Positions 24,701 to 34,148 of a stretch of DNA of 64,000 nt are shown here, one piece after another. Every line of letters begins with the position of its first letter. The stretch's first letter is position 1. This DNA is from Xylona heveae TC161 (Eukaryota > Ascomycota > Xylonomycetes > Xylonales > Xylonaceae). The stretch spans positions 310,001 to 374,000 of the forward strand of contig NW_017264202.1 in assembly GCF_001619985.1 (NCBI RefSeq), given 5' to 3'. Both the position numbers and the translations under genes were made by a program. The notes below the pieces were generated by a model, which saw only the letters and a list, made by a program, of their open reading frames with translations, made no database searches and was not told the origin of the DNA.

Positions 24701-26692
24701 TGAATGTGTTGCGGCCGGCTGCCCCGGTTAACGCCTTGATCGCGGTGCCAGACGCATCGTCAGTTGACGCGGCCCAGATCTAAGACTCCACATATTAGCT
24801 ACTCCTGATGATAGTCAGGTGCAGGAATAGATATTACCATGACCCCTCCTAGACATTTCCCGTTTGCATAATCCATCTTTTGCTTGAGGGTATCCGCATT
24901 GTCGTATGATACCCATTGGTTTCCACCCCTGTTATGAGTTGCTAGTCAGTTTCGCAGATCTCAAATCTCTTTACAGGAAACGTTGATTTACCATGTCACA
25001 ATGGCAACACCAGCATCTTTATCCTCCGTGACAGTGGCACCGGCTGAAACAATATCCTCAATCTCAGAATACATGAGTGTACCAGCCGAAGCCGAGCAAG
25101 GGCCTGGGTTTCCACCACTGGAAAAGGGACATCCAGCGGTGTTACAAGATGGATCGGAGAGGGTGAAGCTACGGCCATAGAATCCCATGCCCATGACTAC
25201 CTTTGAAGGATCGATGCTGTTCCTCCATAAGAGATCGAAAGTTTGGGTGATTTCCGTCAGGTTTGTGTGCGCTATGTCATGTCAGATCATGTCTCACTGG
25301 ATATAATCGGGGTACTCACCATTGACCACCGCTCCAATATATGGATCGGTGGAATCCCTAGAAATTAATATCAGCAAGATACGGAGCTATCATTGAGATT
25401 TTTTTCTGCCCTACCATGTCCCGTGCAAATCATATGTCATGACGTTGAACCAATCGACAATTGGCTCAATTGACTTGATGTCAAAGTTTTGCATATACCA
25501 ATACGAAGACGGTAGTGTGATAGTGAGGCCATAATTATGTCCACCAGAACCGAGGGCGTTCTTCAGGTTTTTAAGAAAGGAGACATAATTTGCAAAATCA
25601 GCCGGTTTTCCTGAGCGCTCGGGTGCGACTGGGTACTCCCAATCGATATCTACTCCATCAAACCCGTAAGTGGACATAAAATTGACCAGGGACTTGAAGA
25701 ACTTGGACTGTGCATCAGCAGAGCCAGCCAGATTTGAGAAAGTAGCCGCTGTGGGTTGGTCTGGATCATTCATTGACCAGCCACCAATTGAGATCTAAAG
25801 GACGCACAGTATTAGCAAGGCCTTTCCCTGATATATAGGGGTTAATTGCGATTTACCCAAGTCTGTAGTCCAGGATTGTATTTTTTGAGGGCCGTGAAGC
25901 GCGGATACAGTTCGGTGTCACCGGCGGACATGGGCGCAACCGCGAAAGAATTGGGGTCCACGAATGCAAAGGCATAATTCATATGAGTATATGCCGTCAA
26001 TAAAAGATCCTCGGGATACACTAAAACACGTTGTTAGACTCTATAGTTCTGAGCACTAGAGAAGCACACTCACTTCCTCGGCATTGTCTGGTACTTGACC
26101 ATCCTTCATAGTATCCAATGACCTTTTGACTTGCGCTGTTTCCGCCACAGGAAGGCTCCGCTACCTTTTTGCTTCCACAAAACTCGCTGGTAGTGCCGCA
26201 GAATCCATATTTACTAATGAATTCGGTCAACACTTTTTTTGTATCTAATTGTGAGATTATCTGTCACAGACGAACTTACCTGCAGCAAACATTCAGTGGG
26301 CATCCTTCTTTGTTTGACCACTGTGCTCCCCAGCCAGGATCGCATTCGCTTTTAGCATCACACGAAGATATACAAACATCTGATCCACAGAACTGTGGTC
26401 CAAGACCTAATCGCCACGAAGCCGTCAGTAATGTCTTCGGCAAGATTTTGCCCAGTAGATCTCCCCATAAAAAGGAGCAGTTTACATACCACAGACGCCA
26501 GTTTTTGAACAACAGCCAATTTTACAAGGCTTACTGGCAGAACTGAATTGTGACCTTTCAGTATCAATTCCGTATAATTCAGGTTAATGGATCCTACCAT
26601 GAATAAGGATCTGAAGACGGATCATCTGCGAGCAAAGCAGATACGGGTAATGAGAGAATGGCGCATCCTGCAATTAACCTGAGAAGCTGCAT
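21797..26692 (-). CDS. secreted GH18 chitinase, subgroup C / killer toxin-like
   Basis: About 20 exons. Nineteen junctions from 26692 to 22010 agree in phase, and the last short exon (21864-21797) is uncertain. The model has about 1,154 residues. A signal peptide (MQLLRLIAGCAILSLPVSA) is followed by hevein-like chitin-binding cysteine repeats (about 32-92, e.g. CSKYGFCGTTSEFCG). A GH18 domain follows (about 105-470) with SIGGW and an intact DGVDIDWEYP, whose Glu246 is the acid/base catalyst. After it come three Cys-rich modules (CEWKGTAPFC, QCSWEGSAPFC, a third near SYYCCDNP), then an Asp-rich linker and a C-terminal domain of about 300 residues that begins after a Lys-Arg pair (863-864), a Kex2-type site. 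This long tail and the adjoining LysM gene are features of the chitinase class related to the alpha/beta part of yeast zymocin. It probably acts outside the cell on chitin. It is head-to-head with the LysM gene. Confidence 0.87.
21895..22004. repeat. polypurine tract
   Basis: About 110 bp of almost pure A/G on the plus strand ends in an A-run. It falls in the last proposed intron (or 3' end) of the chitinase gene, where it reads as polypyrimidine on the coding strand. Confidence 0.8.
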
Positions 26693-27660
26693 CTTGACTA
26701 CCCCAGGATTTTTCTGCGCTGTTCATGAAGAAAGAAAAAAAGGAAGAAACATGAATTCTCGCGCACACATGTAATGAACGTCAAGGAGATATGATATTGG
26801 TCAATGAATCCGGATGCGGGTCCCAGAGGGGTTGATCAACCCTTGCGCGAGGCCGTCCAGGAAAGGAGGAGGATCCTGGATGACGGTGCTGCGCAAGTTT
26901 ACAGGATGACCACCTGCGTCCGCCATCTTGTTAACCACATTCGATGTCATCTCCGTGAGATCGTGAGAGCTGAAAGATGATTGCAAGGGTCGGGGCAACA
27001 ATGCTGACAGCGATCGTCGTTGGAGAAAGGCGGCCAAAGCAAGGATCGTCGGGAGCTAGTGCAAAAGCAAGTAGAGTCTCATGACCGTTGGGGTAGGCCT
27101 TCTCCGCATCCACGAATGGTTACATCGTCATCAGGAAAATGAGGTTTTAAAGTTGTCTGCCCCTGCATATAGCACCGTGGGGGCGGGAACAAGGAAAACC
27201 ACGGTAGCCGGTCCCCTCCGGCTTCGCCCAAATCGCGGGCCGTAGGCGGGACACCTCGCACGAGCGTTACACTTTAATGGCCATGCGTGAGACATGCACG
27301 CCCACTTGCCTTGTTCAGCCTAACAGCCAACATGTCAGCAGATGATGATCCTCATCTCCGAAACCTGGGAGACCCCGAATTGGTTCATACTTCCGTGTTT
27401 AAGGCGGGGAGGGAGGAAATGAGATCCAAGGTTCCTGCGCGATCATGACTGTCGGTCTTTTGCTCACCTGGTTAGCTGACGTTGGCAAAGGGACTGCTAT
27501 TCCCCCCTTCTTCTCTCGCAGCTGGAGCAGCGAGGGGCTGGGCTGTTATCCCAATGCCCATGTCCGCTTTCAATGTTCAATGTGCATTTTGACTCCAAGT
27601 CAATGTGATTCTTCATATGTATGAGCGACAGATATCTTAACATCTTCATTGTCAGTCACA
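26693..27660. promoter_or_regulatory. shared promoter region chitinase / LysM protein
   Basis: The 968 bp lie between head-to-head secreted-protein genes. Short minus-strand frames (26801-27261) have no family motif. Both promoters must be here, which makes joint control likely. No binding site was assigned. Confidence 0.6.
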
Positions 27661-29667
27661 ATGTTGTTCTTTCTCGGGATTGTAGCGGTCTTCGCTTTGC
27701 GTGGCGCAGCTTATAGTGTAAGGATTCATGATTCCCTTATGATTGAATGTACCACCAATTAACAAATGTTTTGCAATTATTCAGTTCTTCTTCAACAATA
27801 CGGATTTTAGCACCCAAATCGCAAACATTTCATCGGGTTGCGCGACGGCGCTTCAGGCTCCGCTGGACTGCGACCCCTACCTGACTTATGTTATGACCAG
27901 CAATTTTTACGGATCACTGGGAAATGATACGCTGCAGGCTCAATTCTGTAATGCAACATGCTCCAATGAGTTGACATCGTACCGGACATCAGTTGCGAGC
28001 AGCTGTGCCAAAGATCCGCAGCCGGTGCCGGGATATCCAGCAACATATTGGGCCGACTCTGCAATATCGGCCTTCAACCACATGTGTATGAAGGATCAAA
28101 GCACAGGAGCTTTTTGTGTTGGTATGTTCTAAAATGGAAGAATATCGAGTCTGAAGCTGACCGTTGTTCGTATTCTTCAGATGTCATTGCCGGCTTCTTT
28201 GCAAACCAAGCGACAGATGAAGATGGCACAAGTCTGCCCACCAGCCAGCTTTGCTCCAATTGTGTAGTTGACCTATTCCGCCTTATGCAGAGTACTTCGT
28301 ACTCCAATTATGATGACACGCTTTCAGGAGTCTGGGCTACAATCCAAAGCAAATGCTCGCTTTCATACCCAACCGCGGTCCCTACTCTAGCAACAAACGT
28401 CACGCAACCTGGTGGATTCGCAATTCCCGGCTCTGGCTCGTCGCCAATCTGTCTCTCAGGTATCACCTATACTGTAGTCAGTGGCGACAACTGCGAGGCC
28501 ATTGCAGAGAAATATAACGTAGCCACTGGAACTTTGATAGCGATCAATAATATCTATACAGACTGCACGAACCTGTACGTTGGTCAGGTAAGCCGTTTGA
28601 GCGCCCCATTTAGATAGTTCCAACATTTTTCGCAATTGTCTCCATCCAACCCCGATTCTCATTTTTTCGATAGAATCTTTGTATCCCGCCACAATGCACG
28701 ACATATCTTGTTCAGTCTGGAGACACGTGCGACGGAATTGCCAACAAAACGAGCACTACCTTCCAGCAATTAGTAGCTTGGAATCCTGCCATAGGATCGT
28801 ATTGCACTAATCTGCTCTCGGGTCAAAATATCTGTGTGAGCCCTCCGGGAGGTGTACAGAACTTGACCACTATTGCTGGAGCTACCTCTACAAATTCCGG
28901 GATCTATGCATCCACTACAACATCCCGGCCTAGCCCTGTTGCATCCGGGACTACGCTTTATTGCGGCAAGTACTATATGGCGCAGCTCGTGAGTGATAAT
29001 GACGGCTCGTAGCTTTGCTTTGAACGACAAAGCTGATAGATATGACTAGGGCGACACTTGTCAGCTCGTCTCCCTCAACCAGACCATCTCGTTGAGTCTT
29101 TTCGAGGAAATCAATCCGGATATTAATGCCGCCTGTTCCAACCTCGAACTTGGTGTGTACTACTGCGTTCAGCCGACACAGAACTGGAACGCGACTGTTA
29201 CATCCACAATCACTACTGCGCCAACGACTACTCCGACTGGAACCACGGCGGATTGCTTTCAGTGAGTGCCCCCTTTCCAAGAGACACTTCTTCATCAGAG
29301 AGTTCCTGGAACAGCTCCTTGAATGCTAACATCGATACCTTTATGAAGATATTATGTGATCCAGTCGGGAGACTACTGTGCTAAGATCGAAAGTCAATTC
29401 GCCATCAGCATGGCGCAGCTCATGTATTGGAACCCCAGTCTCAAATCCGATTGCTCGAATCTTGCGCTCGGTGAAGCATATTGCGTCAATGGCGAGAACC
29501 AGCCACCGGCGAGCACCACAGCTGCAGCCGCCGGAAAGCGTGACGTGTCTGCGTCAGGAGCACAGAAGACACCTGATCCCCAGATTTTCGGCCTTCCGGA
29601 AGGGTGGCCGGGTTGGAATGCACCAAACGTTGCGAGAGCGTATGCGGCCGCGAAACAGATTTCCTAG
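27661..29667 (+). CDS. secreted protein with four LysM domains
   Basis: Exons are 27661-27717, 27785-28121, 28181-28587, 28674-28988, 29050-29261 and 29349-29667, giving 548 residues with all phases consistent. The first exon encodes a signal peptide (MLFFLGIVAVFALRGAAYS). An N-terminal region of about 230 residues with paired cysteines resembles the Cys-rich lead domain of fungal multi-LysM proteins. Four LysM repeats follow, beginning TYTVVSGDNCEAIAEKYN, TYLVQSGDTCDGIANK, YYMAQLGDTCQLVSLNQ and YYVIQSGDYCAKIESQF, each closing with a Cys-containing CIPP/CVSP/CVQP/CVNG. LysM modules bind N-acetylglucosamine polymers. The third has LGDT for the usual SGDT. The position opposite a subgroup-C chitinase is a known fungal arrangement, where the LysM protein is thought to guard hyphal chitin or help the chitinase. 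That role is inference here. Confidence 0.9.
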
Positions 29668-29948
29668 ACTCTTTTGTTCTCCTTCTAGGCGGTCGGTTTC
29701 CCATTCTAGTCCGTCAATGGAAGGAACTCTTCCATGAAGCCATGGGGCTTGTCATATCTTTCTGGTGTCGGCTCCTATGAGAAAGTTTCTTTCGTCGATA
29801 TCGAGCGTATATGAATGGATGGTCCAATAAATGCTTTGGAAACATCCGATAAAAAGACGTTACAATAAAAAGAGCGATTATGCATGAGCAAAGAATACTC
29901 CAAAATGCCAAATGTTTTGATAATTAGAAGAAACAGTCACGTGGAGGT

Positions 29949-30691
29949 TCAGTATGTCGCCCAGCAGTATGATTGCCATTGCTTTGCGCCTGTCTTGAGC
30001 TCCTCGTAGAGACTCTCCATTTGGCGACGAAGCCAAGGCCGTCTGATCCCAAAAGAGCAGGGTGCGAAACGATTCGCGCATATCCTCCCATAACGGACTG
30101 TACCATTGTTGACACGGCCTAAATTCTTCATCGACAGCCATTGCCACGTCCGATACCGAGGCATACTGCAAGTGCCACCACTCTGGATTATGGATCTAGA
30201 TCCAAAGCGAAGATGTTCTGTCAAAGGAAAGCAAATTAAATCCATACTCATGATTTTGGGAGTCCATTCAAAGGGAAGATGAAAGTCTCCTGACACGACT
30301 TGGGTTGCCCTCGTAGATGTTGTAGATGTTGTAAATGCACCAACCTACCGCATATTGCTCGCTTAGGTGGCTTGCATTTCTGGAAACAACAGGGCAGAAT
30401 GGTGCTGTGCAGGTGAGGAGAATTGATCCTAGCGGGACGGTGCTGCACTGCTGCCAAAGTCCGCCAGAACAATATTATCATCATCGAAGTCGACAAGAGA
30501 ATATTTGCCGGTCGAAGATCTCCATGGACTATGGGCATATCCAGCCCGCGCCAGCCATTGAAGTGACTGAATGATTGTAGTGATTGTAGTGATTGGACTG
30601 AAGCTGTTTCTGTACATAGAGAAGGATATAGTATTCGATTCACGCGTTCCCGAGACATTCTTATAACACAATATATCTGCCTAGAAGCCAC
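29949..30691 (-). pseudogene. decayed protein kinase-like gene
   Basis: On the minus strand, pieces of a protein kinase domain lie in order but in different frames: a catalytic-loop match IVHGDLRPANILL, then NIVLADFGSS (DFG motif), then a subdomain-IX-like GWCIYNIYNIYEGN, then a Trp-rich C-terminal piece with PEWWHLQYASVSDVAMAVDEEF. In-frame stops and at least two frame changes separate them, and I found no set of introns that would join them cleanly. The N-lobe with the ATP-binding lysine is not visible upstream. The pieces resemble fungal-specific kinases of unknown role. The alternative, a live gene with unusual introns, seems less likely. Confidence 0.55.
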
Positions 30692-31318
30692 TATCAGATG
30701 GTGACCCTTTCTCTCTGTACCAACGGCCGTTGGACAGTATAAATCGATTTAACCTTTCAAAATGCGGGGTAATAACACATGCAATCTCTGCGCCATAGCG
30801 AAATGTGCTGGCAGCGCTTCTGATCAATGGTGTGGATGCAGCAACCCGGACATGGCGGCATTGGCGGATGTGGCTGAAACGCAAGGCTGATTGAACGTAT
30901 TCGATATCAACTCTACGAGGAACAAGAACGAGACTGGCCAAATACAAGGATGGCTAGAAAAGTTTGGTGCAATAAATTCCAAGACAAAGCAGTAGCAATC
31001 TGAACCATAGGTGAACGATGAGCCATGAAGAGTGCCAAATCTCATTTGACAGATAATGGGAAATGATATGCGGCAAAAATATTTAGAGACTCGGAAAAAA
31101 AAAAAAAAAAAGGAAAAAGGGCAGTGATGTTTAAAAAGCACAACTAATTCAACAATAGGCCTACATACCTACTTAATTTGCAATTTTTTCTTCTGGGGAA
31201 ATGCATACTCAAAAGGTAACAAGAGAATTCTCGAATGGGATATGCAACAAAATTGGGGTCATCTTGTTTATATATTTCCTAAACGAGACCCACGAAAAAA
31301 AAATCGCAAAAAAGATAG
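30692..31318. other. spacer between kinase relic and tRNA
   Basis: No gene seen. It contains a 17-nt A-run near 31100 and AT-rich sequence. Kinase-lobe remnants may extend into its left part but are not recognisable. Confidence 0.5.
31308..31313 (-). terminator. RNA polymerase III terminator
   Basis: On the minus strand a run of six T starts five bases after the discriminator base of the tRNA, the usual Pol III stop signal. Confidence 0.8.
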
Positions 31319-31397
31319 TGACAAGAGTGGGACTCGAACCCACGCGGTTTCCCACTGGAACCTGGATCCAGCGCCTTAACCACTCGGCCATCTTGCC
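31319..31397 (-). tRNA. tRNA-Leu (anticodon CAG)
   Basis: A full cloverleaf of 79 nt without intron. The acceptor stem is GGCAAGA/TCTTGTC with one G-T pair. The D arm is GCC/GGC, the anticodon stem CTGGA/TCCAG with loop TCCAGGT, a short variable arm follows, and the T arm is GTGGG-TTCGAGT-CCCAC. A and B boxes read TGGCCGAGTGG and GGTTCGAGTCC. The discriminator is A, which fits leucine and not serine. The base before the anticodon (position 33) is C instead of the near-universal T. Everything else looks functional. Confidence 0.9.
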
Positions 31398-31828
31398 TTT
31401 AATGACTGACTTTCGACCAATCGTTGAATAGCAGTGCATTAGTATCATATATATACCACAACTACCTCATATCACTTACTTGGGAAAGAAAATGGCAGTG
31501 TGTTTACGCGGCGACAGTGCCTGCTTGACACCATGATGATTTGAGAGACAAAAGTCACAAGGTCGGGGAGAGCGGAAAAGGGTCGATGTTCGTCATTATT
31601 CATGTTATTAATTACTAATTACGCTGTAGTAATATGCCAAATTGACAAGAAGAAAAATTCATGTCGAACCAGCAAAAGGAAAGAACTGATCACAATTCGA
31701 CCGAAAAATATCATGGATTAAAAGAATAAAATTAAAAAATAATGAGGATAAAAATGAAGTCTCACTGACGGCTTATGATGGCAGACTCAATCATGCAAAA
31801 TCACCTAGGTTTTTTAGGTTCTGATGAA
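31398..31828. other. spacer between tRNA and 473-residue protein gene
   Basis: AT-rich DNA with the tRNA upstream region and the 3' flank of the next gene. No gene seen. Confidence 0.5.
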
Positions 31829-33401
31829 TTATTGTGAGATGCTGTTCTGACGTTGACGAATATAATCTTCAGCCCAGTCAGGGCTTCCCTGATTAATATC
31901 CTTTTCAGCGAAAAGAGTTTCATATGACGGATCCTGTGAATTAGTAGCCGACACAGAAGCCAGAGTCTCTTCTGGCCGATCATCTTCTGCGGCGTCAGGG
32001 GTCTCCAAGGCCGCTGGCGAGTGAGCAGTGTGTTCCAATATTTCTTTGGCGAGGAGAAACGTCACGCTTGGTCCTATTTCATCGAGGTTGACGGGTGCGA
32101 CACCATGGCGCTTCTGCTCCTTTGCGCCGAGTTTAGCCACTTCAGTGAATGGAATCTGCAACGGCTGTCCGACTTGGTCCCAGCCAGGCGGCAGATAAGC
32201 CGCAGTCGCTGCAGCATCGTTTTTAATGCGCTCGATGATATATAAAGTGAGATCGAGTGCCGGATACTCGTTCCGAATTGCATCAAGGAACGAGTCTGGA
32301 TCAGTCAATGCCGTCCATGCGAAGGAGAAACTGACCGAGAGGACAGGTCCAACAATGGGTATAAATCCAATAGCAATGGTCATGACATTGCCGAAAAAAT
32401 TTTGAAACCACGTCGTGGGTTGATGGGGCGCCCACTGCAGGGAAAGACCGTAGTTAGCACCGGCCACCATGACCCAGTCAAAGTCGTGATCATTCCAATA
32501 CGTCGGACCAAGGGCTCGGGTTTGGACTTCTGTGGATGGAACGACTCGGACAAGCTTTGAAGTAAAGGCCGTTTCGTTACGCAGCTGTCGAGGCAATGAG
32601 AGAAGATTCATCAGCCCATACATGTTGATGCCGATGGTATGGTCTCGTCGGACCCCGAGACCATCCGTAGTGTTGCAGGTAAAGCTCAGAAACTGATCTC
32701 CTTGAGACCAGATTCTCACTTCACCAGTATGGGTAAAGCTGATATGGAGAAAGGTGCAAATCTGATCGTAATCTTCCGAGGCTCGATGTGCTAGGGGGAT
32801 ATAGATGGCACGAATGCCTGCCAGAAGCTACAAGAAGAAGGATAAGTGCTCAGCAATATGGATGCAGCGTTGCTTAGAGTGAGTCATAATGCATCATGGA
32901 GGTAGGGGGCTACCCACATCAATCCAAACCCACTTCTCTTGGTCAGTTGGCATCGGCATCGTCATAAACCAAGCCTAAATCTTTTATGAGCGGAAACAGG
33001 ACTCAATGTCGTGATTCCCTGAAGGTATTGTGTACCTGGTAGGCTCCACCTTTCTCGCGATCTCTGAAGGTATTTCCATGGACGCAAAGATTATGCTGTA
33101 TACGCCTCGTGATACCAGTCCTGTGATCGGCGCCATACTGAAACGGAAGAAACTGGTAATTGCCATATAGGGTATTCCAAAGGCTTCCCTTAACGATGGA
33201 GTATCCAGAGCGTATCTGCGGCCACCCGTGAGGATTGTTGACTTCCCAATGGCTATGGTCGGCAGGTTTGTTCCATATATATTCAAGCATAAAATGGCTG
33301 TAGAAATGTTGAGGGTTGTCCGCTCGATAGTGCCATCCGCTGGGAGAGTTCAATCCGCTGCGTCGGAAGAAACATTCGCCTTCGGGGTATGCTAGAGCCA
33401 T
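31829..33401 (-). CDS. unrecognised 473-residue protein with hydrophobic hairpin
   Basis: Exons are 33401-33036, 32974-32918 and 32827-31829, all in phase 0. I do not recognise the family. There is no signal peptide. The N-terminal half is rich in aromatic residues and histidine (e.g. HWEVNNPHGWPQIRSGY) and then forms likely beta-strands (CTFLHISFTHTGEVRIWSQ). Around residues 288-315 lies a hydrophobic stretch NVMTIAIGFIPIVGPVLSVS with Gly/Pro at its middle, the look of a helical hairpin. It is flanked by WFQNFF and followed by an amphipathic helix (ALDLTLYIIERIKNDAAATA). The last 90 residues are acidic and disordered. A membrane-inserting or self-associating role is conceivable but not shown. 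It lies 2.2 kb from the LysM gene, beyond a kinase relic and a tRNA, so a functional link with the chitinase pair is speculation. Confidence 0.75.
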
Positions 33402-34148
33402 CCTTTGGAGGAATTGAGAGCCGAGATATCCCAGATAAAATGCAATCGAACTAGAGTCTTTTGGAAGGTGAATGAACCGAATTAAGTGTCTCTCTTATAT
33501 ATCGAGCCAGAGACCTTAGATAGCTTCTGTTGCTCAGGTATTAGGGCGGAGGAGCTGTTGGATGCGTCATGAGGGTCGTACAATACCGACAAGGGTCCTT
33601 CCTCAGAAGTGGATAAACTTTCAAAATCATACAAGGGCCGGAAACCAAAGCCAATTGGCTTGCCACACGTCTCGACAAGCACAAGAGGAAAAGGAGGGGT
33701 TGACAAGGTTTATCGAAGCGATTGCCCTTGAGGTTGATGGGAACCTGTCAATACAAATGAAAGTGATTGCGCAGTCCAAACCTGTGACTTTCTTATGCTT
33801 GTGGATCACAGCGATCGTATGACTTCATCATGGCGAATCGTATCAGAAGAAATTAAAGAGCTAACAGCTGGGCAACCCGTGATCGTTTTGCGTAATGGAC
33901 AAATGAATTGGCATGCCTTTAGGGATGCCATAAATGATATTGCTGATGGATCCAAAATTTTGCTCAACGTAGCTTGTCTCAGAATCGTAAAAATCGTAGC
34001 ATACAGTAAGTTTAAAGGATAATGGATGATGACGTAAAAAGAAAGAAATGACGCCAAAAATGCAAGACTTGACCATAATTTTACGGCGCGTAAAGAGCAA
34101 GATATTTCTCAAGGCAAAATGTAGTGGAGCCCATTTTAAACAATACGT
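33402..34148. other. spacer upstream of 473-residue protein gene
   Basis: 747 bp hold the promoter of the 473-residue gene and the 3' flank of the SWA2-like gene. A TATATA lies about 95 bp upstream of the ATG (near 33497). Small frames on both strands have no support. Confidence 0.5.
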
